Assembly (NCBI GenBank): GCA_030765135.1
Contig: JAVCDC010000080.1
Coordinates: 33,336 to 97,335, forward strand
Direction: 5' to 3'
DNA from: Candidatus Tritonobacter lacicola
GTDB taxonomy: Bacteria; Auribacterota; Tritonobacteria; Tritonobacterales; Tritonobacteraceae
Length of the DNA stretch: 64,000 nt
Both the position numbers and the translations under genes were made by a program. Positions 49,582 to 58,321 of the stretch are shown one piece after another. The first letter of the stretch is position 1. Every line of letters starts with the position of its first letter. The notes below the pieces were generated by a model, which searched no databases, was not told where the DNA came from, and saw nothing but the letters and a program-made list of their open reading frames with translations.

Positions 49582-51618
49582 TTATATGTATCCAAGAGCC
49601 TTCATTTTCTTGTCCATATCTTTCTTTGCCTTCTCGTCCATCGGGGGCGTTTTGCCGAATATATTACTCCCGATCATGTCCGGCGGTTTCGGGATGCCGA
49701 ATTCCCCCAGGATTGTCGGGGCCAGGTCGTAAAGGTGTGGGCCGTCCATGTTTATCTTCTTGTTGGTAAAGAGGATGCCGGGAACTATCTCGGTAGCCCC
49801 GCAGTGGTCCCCGCTCCATTTCTCCTTGCTCACCTTTATAAGCTCATCGGTTATGTCTCCGAGGGCGCTCTCCCAGGATATCCGGTAACCCCAGTCGAAG
49901 CCGACGATGATGTCGGGGGCCTTATCGACGTAATCGCCGGAGTACACCTCCCTCGTTATGTGGGCGCGCTTGATCACCTTTTCGCCGTTCTCCGGGTCTT
50001 TGACTTTCCCGAGCTTACCGGCCAGCTCTTTAAGCAGGATATCTCTCTCCCGGCCGGGATCTACGATTCCCTTTCCCTCCCTGCTACGGAGGTTGAGGTA
50101 GAGCGAGTTGAGCCCCAGGCCGTAGGCCCTGGTCCTGGACCAGTCGATGTTCTTGAAGAGGGAGCCGGTTGCGGCGCCGTTCCTCAGCACGAGGTAGCCG
50201 TTCCGAAGCAGCCAGGTGTTGAGGTTGAAGCCCTTGTAGTAGGGGGAGAAGCCGTGGTCGGACATGATTATGAGTGTCGTGTCTGCGTCCATTCTGTCGA
50301 GGACCTTCCCGACTGTTTTATCCATCTTTTCGTAAATCTCCTCGATGACGTCGCCGAGCTTTGCCCGCGCCTCGGGGTCATATGCAGGGTGTTTCTTATC
50401 CCTCAGGTGCCAGAAGATATGTGTTCCCAGGTCTGTGCTCGAGTAGTAGAAGAAGAAGAGCCCCTTCTCGAACCTGCCGAAGAGGTAGTCGAAGATGCGG
50501 TCGCGCTGTTTCAGAATGAGCTGCGACTGCGTGTAGAACTCTTCCGTGGTGAAGGTGTCGTTGGAGAGGGTCTTCGTGTCCTCGGGCATCCCCTGCGTGT
50601 AGAAGTAGCCGGCGTTGTCGGCTATCTCCTTAGCGAACCCCCTCGGCGTGTCTATCGGCAGGGCGGGCGCCTTCGGGTCTATGTTGATAGGGCTGACGTA
50701 GAGCCTGAAGTGCGGGTGGACCCCCTTCAGGTACATCCTGCATATCCCCTTCACGGGAGGGGCCAGGGCGAGCGGCTTGAAGCTAAGGACGATCCACCCG
50801 CTCCACTCGCCTTCATTCAGGATGATATTTTGGCCGGGGAGGTCGATCCGCGCCACGGGGTTCTCCGGGTCGACCCACGCCGTGAAGTCGACCTTTATCT
50901 TGGGGCTTCCCTTCCTGAAGCTGTTGGGCGGCCCGCTTATGGTGGAGCGCACCGCGCCGTCCATTACTCTAACCACGTTGAACTCCGCCCCGGACGGGTC
51001 CTCGGGTATGTCGGCCGGCTCGGTCGTGAAGTACTGGTAGGTGCCGTAGGTGCCCTGGAGGTCGGGCGTCCCCATGCCCGAGACGGACTCGGCGCCGCAA
51101 TCGACGGGCGGGAAGTTCGAGGGGATCCTGAATATGGTTGCGGGGATGCCGTTCTCGACCAGGTACGCCCAGAAGGCTTTTCCCTTCCGATTAAGAACCA
51201 CCGCGCCTTTTGAGAGGGGCATGATATATTCGCCCACTTTCCATGTTTTTTCCGGCGGGATTGTCTCGGACGTCGAGAGGTAGGGGAGGTACGTCGCCGG
51301 GTCCCTGTGGATGAAGTCGAATATGGCGTGGCCGCCGGGGTTCTTACCGGTTATGAAGTTCGACCAGGCGACGGGGCTCTGTGGCGGGATACTTGACCAG
51401 AGGTCCTTGAAGCTTCCCGTCTCGCTCAGCCTCTTGAAATTGGGGAGCTTCTCCTCATCGAACATCTCACGCACTATCCTCGGGTCCATACCGTCAAACG
51501 CCAGGACGATGACCTTCTTCTTCCCGTCCCGCTTTTCGGCGTGACATGTCTTTGCTGCTGGAAGGAGCAGGCCCGCCCCTGCCAGCAGGAGTGTCAGATA
51601 TTTTACCGTCTTGTTCAT
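49582..51618 (-). CDS. Alkaline-phosphatase-superfamily protein, exported (678 aa)
   Basis: Signal peptide (KYLTLLLAGAGLLLPAAKTCHA). VIVLAFDGMDPRIVREMFDEEKLPNF at about 35, PQSPVAWSNFITGKNPGGHAIFDFIHRDP near 75-105 (nucleophile region), YYSSTDLGTHIFWHL near 400 and IIMSDHGFSPYYKGFNLNTWLLRNGYL near 450 form the catalytic framework. A beta-rich insert of about 200 residues separates the two halves. It is closely similar along its length to the 710-residue protein next door. It ends KMKALGYI. The start overlaps the preceding stop by four bases. Role unknown; periplasmic phosphate or sulfate ester or lipid processing is plausible. Confidence 0.83.
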   Translation of the reverse strand: MNKTVKYLTLLLAGAGLLLPAAKTCHAEKRDGKKKVIVLAFDGMDPRIVREMFDEEKLPNFKRLSETGSFKDLWSSIPPQSPVAWSNFITGKNPGGHAIFDFIHRDPATYLPYLSTSETIPPEKTWKVGEYIMPLSKGAVVLNRKGKAFWAYLVENGIPATIFRIPSNFPPVDCGAESVSGMGTPDLQGTYGTYQYFTTEPADIPEDPSGAEFNVVRVMDGAVRSTISGPPNSFRKGSPKIKVDFTAWVDPENPVARIDLPGQNIILNEGEWSGWIVLSFKPLALAPPVKGICRMYLKGVHPHFRLYVSPINIDPKAPALPIDTPRGFAKEIADNAGYFYTQGMPEDTKTLSNDTFTTEEFYTQSQLILKQRDRIFDYLFGRFEKGLFFFYYSSTDLGTHIFWHLRDKKHPAYDPEARAKLGDVIEEIYEKMDKTVGKVLDRMDADTTLIIMSDHGFSPYYKGFNLNTWLLRNGYLVLRNGAATGSLFKNIDWSRTRAYGLGLNSLYLNLRSREGKGIVDPGRERDILLKELAGKLGKVKDPENGEKVIKRAHITREVYSGDYVDKAPDIIVGFDWGYRISWESALGDITDELIKVSKEKWSGDHCGATEIVPGILFTNKKINMDGPHLYDLAPTILGEFGIPKPPDMIGSNIFGKTPPMDEKAKKDMDKKMKALGYI

Positions 51619-53747
51619 GTTGTTATTTCGCCGGCTTTTTCCAATTGGACATTGATTTTTACCTGCAGATCTTTTCCGTCAATATGTGCCGGCGGCTTTA
51701 TGCCGAAGAGGTTGAGGATGGTTGGCGCGATGTCCCGCAGGTCCGGCTCCGGCTTGTTGATTCTCCTGTTGCAGAACAGGACGCCCGGGACAAACCGGTG
51801 GTCAATGCAGTGGTCCGCGCTCCACGCCTTGTCGTTGTCCGTGAACACCTCCTCCGTGACCTTGCCTGTCACCGACTCCCATGAGGCGCGGAAGCCGGGA
51901 TGATATCCCGCGATCAGGTCCGGCCCGTTGCCGATATATGGGCCGCTGTATATCTCTTTCGTGTCGTACAGAGTGGTTATCGCCTCCTCGCCCGTCTCCT
52001 CGTCCCTCAGGCCGGATAATTTTTCAATGATCTCGCGTTTCAGCCCGTCGGCTTCTTTCGGGTCCACGGCGCCCTGCGCCTCCCTTCCCTTGAGGTTCAG
52101 GTATACGCCCGAGAGGCCGATGGCGTATGCTTTCGTCCCCGGCCAGTCAACCCCCTCGAACCAATCGCCGCACGTCGTCTTGCCGTCTTTCAGCGCCAGG
52201 TAGCCGTTCTTGAGGAACCATGTGTTGAGGTTGACACCCCTCTTGAAGAGCTTGAAGCCGTGGTCCGAGAGGATGATAAGGAGGTCGTCCGGGTTCAGCT
52301 TTTTCATGATGCGGCCCACGAGCCCGTCCATGCGCCTGTAGAGCTCCTCGATGACGAGGGGCTTCGGCGCCTCGCTTTCCTTGAGGGCCGGGTGGTCCTT
52401 CTCCATGTATCGCCAGAACTCGTGCTGGACGACATCCGTGGTGTCGAATACGCAGCACAGGAGGCCTTTCTTGACCTGCCGGAGGGAATGGAAGAAGATG
52501 TCCTCGAGCTTCTTGTGGACGTTGTACGTCTGCTGGAGGAAGCCGTCGTCGGTGAGGACCTTCTCGTTGAGCGCCCAGGTGTCCTGGGGGAGGCCCAGAG
52601 TCGCGAAAGGCCCCAGCACCTTGGAAAGGTACACGGAGTAGATAAGCGGGTGGGAGACGGGGATGGCCGGCTTCTCCGGATCGATGTTGATGGGGGAGAG
52701 GTAAAGCTCGAGAGGGGATGTGTTTTTCAGGAAGAACTGCGCGATACCGTTGATCTTTGTCCCGGGTCCCGCCCGGAACGTCAGCTTGATCCAGTCCGAC
52801 AGGCGCCCCTCGTAGAGGTCGTGGCTCTCGCCGTTTATCTTGACCCGCGCCGTTTTCATGCCGCTGTTGACCGATATCTCAAGGGGGATTTTAATGTCGC
52901 CGTCGTCCCTGAAGGGATTTTTAGGGCCGGATATGTCCGTTTTAAAGACAGGGCCGTCCCCGTCGAGTTTTACGATGTAGCCGCCCGTGTACTCCGCTTC
53001 ACCGGTCTCCCTGTTGGTGTAGAAGGCGAACGTGCCCTGGGAGCCCTTGATGTCCGGCGCGCAGAGGCCGGAGAGGAGGAGCCCCCTGAATTTCTCCGGT
53101 GGGAATGTTATGGGTACTTTAAGGATTATGCTGAAGATGCCGTGTTCGCCGAGCGTCTTCCAGAAAGGGAGACTCTTCCTGAGCATCTTGATAACGGGTT
53201 TCCCGATCGGTATTTTTATCTTGCCGAGCCGGATCGCCCGGGAGGACTCCCCGATCTCCGCCGAGGAGAGGGCGGGCAGATAGGTCTTCGGGTTGCGCGC
53301 AAGGAAGTCGAAAATGTTGTGCTTGCCGGGGTTGACGCCCGTCATGAACGATGACCACGCCACGGGCGATATCGGCGGGTTGGACGTTTTCAGGGGCGAG
53401 AAGTGTCCCCCGGCACGGAGCCTCGAAAAATTGGGAAGCTTCCCCGCTTCCATGTATCCTTCGGCGAGTACGGGGTCCATGCCGTCGAGTCCCACGATTA
53501 CGACGCGGTTGACCCTCGCCTTCGACATTGCCTTTTTTGAACGTTTCTTAATGAGGATAAGCCTTACCGGCAGTGTGAGGATGACCGCGAAGGCGAGAAG
53601 GGCCGCTCCCAGGATGAAGATGAAGGAGCTGAGGAAGGCGAACCCGGCCCCGGGGCCTATGTAGCCGTAAGAGAGCGAGGGCGTGCAGAGGCCGCCCAGG
53701 AGAGCGATGATCGCGCCGCATTTTATCTGTTTCGCCGGAATATTCAT
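51615..53747 (-). CDS. Alkaline-phosphatase-superfamily membrane protein (710 aa), paralog of 678-aa protein
   Basis: The N-terminus has YGYIGPGAGFAFLSSFIFILGAALLAFAVIL, a YIGPGAG motif with one or two transmembrane helices. The catalytic framework is the same as in the 678-residue protein: VVIVGLDGMDPVLAEGYMEAGKLPNF, PPISPVAWSSFMTGVNPGKHNIFDFLARNPKTYLPAL, VFDTTDVVQHEFW and LIILSDHGFKLFKRGVNLNTWFLKNGYL. Long stretches are alignable, showing duplication in place. It is the first gene of the coupled pair (ATGA overlap). A membrane-tethered hydrolase or transferase with unknown substrate. Confidence 0.83.
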   Translation of the reverse strand: MNIPAKQIKCGAIIALLGGLCTPSLSYGYIGPGAGFAFLSSFIFILGAALLAFAVILTLPVRLILIKKRSKKAMSKARVNRVVIVGLDGMDPVLAEGYMEAGKLPNFSRLRAGGHFSPLKTSNPPISPVAWSSFMTGVNPGKHNIFDFLARNPKTYLPALSSAEIGESSRAIRLGKIKIPIGKPVIKMLRKSLPFWKTLGEHGIFSIILKVPITFPPEKFRGLLLSGLCAPDIKGSQGTFAFYTNRETGEAEYTGGYIVKLDGDGPVFKTDISGPKNPFRDDGDIKIPLEISVNSGMKTARVKINGESHDLYEGRLSDWIKLTFRAGPGTKINGIAQFFLKNTSPLELYLSPINIDPEKPAIPVSHPLIYSVYLSKVLGPFATLGLPQDTWALNEKVLTDDGFLQQTYNVHKKLEDIFFHSLRQVKKGLLCCVFDTTDVVQHEFWRYMEKDHPALKESEAPKPLVIEELYRRMDGLVGRIMKKLNPDDLLIILSDHGFKLFKRGVNLNTWFLKNGYLALKDGKTTCGDWFEGVDWPGTKAYAIGLSGVYLNLKGREAQGAVDPKEADGLKREIIEKLSGLRDEETGEEAITTLYDTKEIYSGPYIGNGPDLIAGYHPGFRASWESVTGKVTEEVFTDNDKAWSADHCIDHRFVPGVLFCNRRINKPEPDLRDIAPTILNLFGIKPPAHIDGKDLQVKINVQLEKAGEITT

Positions 53748-53864
53748 AAAGTCAGCCCGTCATAGTATAACGCGGTCAAGGCGGTGTAAATGCTAAAAGA
53801 TATCGTCGGCGAGGGAGAAACAAGCAGTATCCGACCAGTATATTACTGAAAAGAACGTTAAAAA

Positions 53865-53905
53865 ATGTGTAACGTGTAACGTGTAACGTGAAACGTGGAA
53901 CGGAA
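53865..53905. repeat. GTAACGT word array in the 53748-54137 gap
   Basis: TGTGTAACGTGTAACGTGTAACGTGAAACGTGGAACGG, about five words. The rest of this gap holds TTCCCTGATATTCCCCGATATTCCC words and a GCAGGCTCCC/GCCTGCGG fold; no gene is seen. Confidence 0.75.
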
Positions 53906-54137
53906 AAAAGATACAAGATGAAAAAACAGATGCGGGATGCAAGAAAGAACGTGAAATGTGTAACGAAAGGAAAGAATGAAGCAAAGGATGTTCAGTTCTT
54001 TTCCCTGATATTCCCCGATATTCCCTGTTTCTCTGTCTTCCGTTACCTCGGCATCGGGCCGCTGGAAGATGCATTCGGCTGTACGCAGGCTCCCTTCGGT
54101 AAGCTCAGGGTCTTCGAAAAGCCTGCGGCTACCAGGC

Positions 54138-57100
54138 TCAACTTCCGGGCGCCGCTACGCCTACCGTGTCGTTGCCTTCAGGTATTTTCCAGAGGTCGCG
54201 GGCAAGGGGCGAGGGATTCCTCGAAGCAGCGTCCCAGTAGGTCCAGTCTCCCGGCTCGGGGGCGTTCCAGACGTAGAAGCCGTAGTCCCCGACGTAGTTC
54301 TCTATCACACCCAGCTCGTCGGGCGCGCCGCGGCCTATGCCGACAACCTGCTCTATGTCGTTCCTCTGGGGGATGACCCAGAAGTCCCGCGCAAGGGCCG
54401 ACGGGTTACGCGCAAGGGCATCATTGTACGTCCAGTCGCCCGCTAAAGGCATGTTCCACACGTACAGGAGGTAGTCTCCCCCGTCGTTTCTAACCACCAG
54501 GAGGCTGTCCGCATCCCCGTCCCCCGTCGTGTCCAGGCCGCACATCGCCGCAGCGTCGTCACCCTGCGGTATAATCCACAGGTCCCGCGCCAGGGCCGAG
54601 GGATTCCTCGCGTGAGCGTCCCAGTACGTCCAGTCTCCCGGGACAGGGCTGTTCCACAGGTAGAGGTTGTAGTCGCCGCTTTGATCCTTCATGGAGGCTA
54701 TGCGGCTTCCGCCGCCGTCGGCCATCATGACCGTGACCGTGTCGTTGCCATGAGCTATCATCCAGAAGTCGCGTGCAAGGGCCGAGGGGTTCCGCCCGTC
54801 TGCGTCCCAGTAGGACCAGTCGCCCGGAACCGGCACGTTGTAGAGGTAGAGGTTTCTGTCCGTGCCTGCACCGTCCGCCTTCAGGACTGCAAGCTCCTGC
54901 TCGCCCGCTCCGTTCGCGTCTATCTCCGTCATAGCGACAGTGTTGTTGCCCGACGGGATGATCCAGAATTCCCTGCCGAGGGGTGAGGGGTTCCTTGACT
55001 CTGCGTCCCAGTAGGTACTGTCTCCCGCCTCGGGCAACTCGTAGCCGTACAGGTTGTAGTCGCCGCCCTGGTCCTTCATCAGTGCCAGGGGCACGACGGG
55101 CAGTGCCGTGGGCGTGATTGTGGGGGTCGCCGTGGCGGACGGCGTCGACGTGAGAGTGTTCGTGGGAGTCACGGTTGGTGTATCGGTCGGCGTTGATGTT
55201 GGTGTGTTCGTTGGCGTTAGAGAAGGTGTGTCCGTCGGCGTGTTCGTCGGCGTCTGTGTCGGAGTGGGCGTCGGCGTGACGATATAACAATTCCATGAGA
55301 ATTTACTGAGAAAGATGTCTCCGCCGCCGCCGTATGATGACTGATAGGGGTCCTCGACGGGGAAGTCCGTCGAGGAGGTGAAGCCGGCCGCGTAGGCTGC
55401 TGAACCTGAATCGACGGCGACGGCCCGCCCGTAGTCGTCGCCGCTCCCTCCAAGGAGGGTGGAGTAGAAAAGAGAGGAACCGGAGGCGTCGAACCGTGTC
55501 AGGAAGGCATCGATGCCCTGCATCACCGACTGGTAGGGGTTCGCCAGGGGGAAGTCGGAGGCGTAGGTCTCGCCGATGGCGTGGGCCCGCCCGACCCCAT
55601 CAACGGCAATGCAGTAGCCATAATCGTCGGCGCTGGAGCCGAGGTAGGACGCGTAAACCAGGGAGGAGCCGGACGAGGAGAGCTTCGCCACCCAGACATC
55701 GTCGTTCCCGGCCCGCGAGGGCTGGTAGGAGTTGCAGGTGGGAAAGTCGTCCGAGTCGGTGATGCCGACGGCGTATGCCGAGCGGTCCGCGCCCAGGGCG
55801 ATCCCCCGGCCCTCGTCGAACGCGCTCCCTCCAAGGTAGGTCGAATAGATCAGCGCGGAACCGGTTGAGGAGAACTTTGTGATGAAGGCGTCCGCATCGG
55901 TCATCGCCGCGAAACTCGCCTGGTAAGGATTTACCGTCGGGAAATCGGTCGAGTCGGTATAGCCGATGACGTAGGAGTGCCCGTCCCCGTCGACGGCAGC
56001 TCCGCTTCCCGCCTGGCCCGCGGAGCCTCCCAGGAAGCTTGAGTAGACGAGAGCGGAACCGGTGGAGGAGAGCTTGGTGATGCTGGCGGCGGAGGTGCCG
56101 GGATAGGCCGCCTGGTAAGGGTTCAGGGTCGGGAAATCACTGGAGTACGTCATGCCCGTGATGTAGGCGCAGAGCGCGGTGTCCACGGCGATGTATCCCC
56201 CCTGATCCGGATCGCTTCCTCCCAGGTAGGTGGAGTAGAGCAGGGCCGATCCGGAGGAGGAGAGCTTGGAGACGAAGTAGTCGAAGTCTCCGAAACCGCC
56301 TCCCAGGGCCCCCTGGTAGGGGTTCACGGTGGGGAAGTCGTGGGAGATGGTGTAGCCGCCCACGTAGGCGCAGTTCGAGGAATCGAGGGCGATGGATCGC
56401 ACCTCGTCCACCACGCTTCCCCCCAGGTAGGTGGAGTAGACGAGGGAGGAGCCGGAGGAGGAGAGCTTACTCACCACGACGTTGCCGAAGCCGGGAAGGC
56501 CCGCCTGATAGGCGTTGAGGGTCGGGAAATCGGTGGACCAGCTCTGCCCGGCGACATAGGCGCTCGCCGCGGAATCCACTGCGATGCCCCAGGTGGTGTC
56601 CGTGTCGCTCCCTCCCAGGAACGTGGAATACTCGAGCTCCAGGAGACAGACCATGTTCGTCGGCGTGCTCGACGGAGTCGCCGTAGAGGTCTGTGTGACC
56701 GTTGGAGTGGCGGTTGCCTGGGCCTCTCCGAAGGCGCGCAGCACGCCGTCGCCGAAGCCGACATAGAGACGCCCCCCGGAATCTATGACGGGGGAAGACT
56801 CCACATCGCCCCCCGTCGCCCAGCTCCACGCCAGCGAGCCGTCCGAATTGAGGACGTAGAGTGAGCTGGTATCCGAGCCGCAATATACCCGACCGGCGGA
56901 GCCCACGGCGGGGGAGGAATCCACGTCGCCGACCGTCCTGTAGCTCCATCTTAACGCGCCGTCGGAATCGAGGGCGTAAAGGCGGTTGTCCCGCGATCCC
57001 ACGTAGAGAGCGCTATCGCTCCCGATAGCCGGCGATGAGTAAACATCGTTTCCCGTCTCATAGCTCCATAAGAGGGCGCCCGTGGAGGCGAGGCTGTAGA

Positions 57101-58049
57101 GCCTGTCATCGTTTGAGCCCACGTAGAGTGACCCGTCGCTCCCGACGGCCGGCGAGGACTCAACCCAGCCTCCCATCCTATAGCTCCACGAGAGGGCGCC
57201 CGTGGAGGTGATACCGTAAAGCCTGTTACCATCTGAGCCCACGTAGAGGGACCCGTCACCCCCGATGGCCGGCGAGGAGTGAATCTCGCCTCCCGCCACA
57301 TAGCTCCACGAGAGAGAGCCCGTGGAGGTGAGGCTGTAGAGCCTGTGATCGAGTGAGCCCACGTAGAGTGCCCCGTCACTCCCTATGGCAGGCGATGAGC
57401 GAACCCAGTATCCCGTCGCATAGGTCCAGGAGAGTCCGCCCGTGGAGGTGAGGCTGTAGAGGTTGTAATCCCTTGAGCCTGCGTAGAGTGCCCCGTCACT
57501 CCCTATGGCCGGCGATGAGTAAATATCGTTTCCCGTCACATAGGTCCAGGAGAGGGCGCCAGTGGAGGTGAGGCTGTAGAGCCTGTCATCGAGTGAGCCC
57601 ACGTAGAGGGCCCCGTCACTCCTTATGGCAGGCGATGAGCGAACTTCGTTTCCCGTCGCATAGGTCCACGAGATGGCCCCCGTTTGCGGCCCAGCGTACG
57701 GGCTCAGGCCCGTATGGAGCGCGTCGTGGCGGAACATAGGCCATGGCCCGGAATCGGTCTGGCCGTAGCTCAACCTGCTGATGAAGACGTCCTTCGTCGG
57801 ATTTCCCCCGCCGTCGGTGCCCTCGCTCCAGGTCGACTGGTAGGGGTTGGCGGTGGGGAAGTCGGAGGAGTAGGTGTAGCCGGCCACGTACACGGATCCG
57901 GCGGAATCGATGGCCATGTCGTTCGCCTGGTCGTTCTGGTTCCCTCCCAGGTAGGTCGAGTACTCGAGTTGAACGTTCTGGGCGCGTGCCGGGGCGCTCG
58001 CGGCGAGCACCATGAGAGAAAGCACTGCCGGGAAGACCGGGCTTTTCAT
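54138..58049 (-). CDS. Giant exported multi-propeller protein with five C-terminal novel repeats
   Basis: 1303 residues from ATG 58049, which has AAGGAGG upstream; the track start at 58151 is spurious. Signal peptide ([18 protein letters not shown]). Order: one SBBP-like repeat ([30 protein letters not shown]), eight PQQ-like repeats of 40 residues ([10 protein letters not shown]...[18 protein letters not shown]), a TPT-rich linker, seven SBBP repeats (YSTYLGGS...), a long TPT linker, then five repeats of about 65 residues with consensus [42 protein letters not shown]. The eight PQQ units could close one propeller. No sorting or anchor motif is seen at the C-terminus. Probably a cell-surface adhesin or binding protein; divergent from mfd. 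Confidence 0.85.
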   Translation of the reverse strand: MKSPVFPAVLSLMVLAASAPARAQNVQLEYSTYLGGNQNDQANDMAIDSAGSVYVAGYTYSSDFPTANPYQSTWSEGTDGGGNPTKDVFISRLSYGQTDSGPWPMFRHDALHTGLSPYAGPQTGAISWTYATGNEVRSSPAIRSDGALYVGSLDDRLYSLTSTGALSWTYVTGNDIYSSPAIGSDGALYAGSRDYNLYSLTSTGGLSWTYATGYWVRSSPAIGSDGALYVGSLDHRLYSLTSTGSLSWSYVAGGEIHSSPAIGGDGSLYVGSDGNRLYGITSTGALSWSYRMGGWVESSPAVGSDGSLYVGSNDDRLYSLASTGALLWSYETGNDVYSSPAIGSDSALYVGSRDNRLYALDSDGALRWSYRTVGDVDSSPAVGSAGRVYCGSDTSSLYVLNSDGSLAWSWATGGDVESSPVIDSGGRLYVGFGDGVLRAFGEAQATATPTVTQTSTATPSSTPTNMVCLLELEYSTFLGGSDTDTTWGIAVDSAASAYVAGQSWSTDFPTLNAYQAGLPGFGNVVVSKLSSSGSSLVYSTYLGGSVVDEVRSIALDSSNCAYVGGYTISHDFPTVNPYQGALGGGFGDFDYFVSKLSSSGSALLYSTYLGGSDPDQGGYIAVDTALCAYITGMTYSSDFPTLNPYQAAYPGTSAASITKLSSTGSALVYSSFLGGSAGQAGSGAAVDGDGHSYVIGYTDSTDFPTVNPYQASFAAMTDADAFITKFSSTGSALIYSTYLGGSAFDEGRGIALGADRSAYAVGITDSDDFPTCNSYQPSRAGNDDVWVAKLSSSGSSLVYASYLGSSADDYGYCIAVDGVGRAHAIGETYASDFPLANPYQSVMQGIDAFLTRFDASGSSLFYSTLLGGSGDDYGRAVAVDSGSAAYAAGFTSSTDFPVEDPYQSSYGGGGDIFLSKFSWNCYIVTPTPTPTQTPTNTPTDTPSLTPTNTPTSTPTDTPTVTPTNTLTSTPSATATPTITPTALPVVPLALMKDQGGDYNLYGYELPEAGDSTYWDAESRNPSPLGREFWIIPSGNNTVAMTEIDANGAGEQELAVLKADGAGTDRNLYLYNVPVPGDWSYWDADGRNPSALARDFWMIAHGNDTVTVMMADGGGSRIASMKDQSGDYNLYLWNSPVPGDWTYWDAHARNPSALARDLWIIPQGDDAAAMCGLDTTGDGDADSLLVVRNDGGDYLLYVWNMPLAGDWTYNDALARNPSALARDFWVIPQRNDIEQVVGIGRGAPDELGVIENYVGDYGFYVWNAPEPGDWTYWDAASRNPSPLARDLWKIPEGNDTVGVAAPGS
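56990..57690. repeat. 120-bp tandem DNA repeats within the giant protein gene
   Basis: Blocks with CACGTAGAGnGnCCCGTCnCTCCC recur at 57001, 57121, 57241, 57361, 57481 and 57601, exactly 120 bases apart, coding the PQQ-like units. High nucleotide identity suggests recent expansion or gene conversion. Confidence 0.9.
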
Positions 58050-58321
58050 GGAAAACCTCCTTGGGTGGTACGGACGTCTGCGACGGAGAGGGGCACGCCC
58101 CGATTGCGCGGTGGTAAGTCGACCGTGTGATCTTTGATACAGGCTGTTCATGTGTTTCCGTTCATTCTAGGCGCGTGCCGCTCCAACATCAATTTTTTTT
58201 CCGTATATTTCTTGTTTTACAGGACGTTTACTCGCACTCTATTTAATTTTGATATATCATTTTTCATGCCGGGGCTCTCCGGCAGCCGTGAAGGACACGG
58301 CCGCCGTATTCTTCCCGGGGA

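Noticed and set aside
49522-51213. 563-aa plus-strand ORF
   Set aside because: It is the reverse shadow of the 678-aa alkaline-phosphatase-like gene; Val/Arg/Gly-rich composition with no motif.
52260-53354. 364-aa plus-strand ORF
   Set aside because: Antisense shadow of the 710-aa alkaline-phosphatase-like gene.
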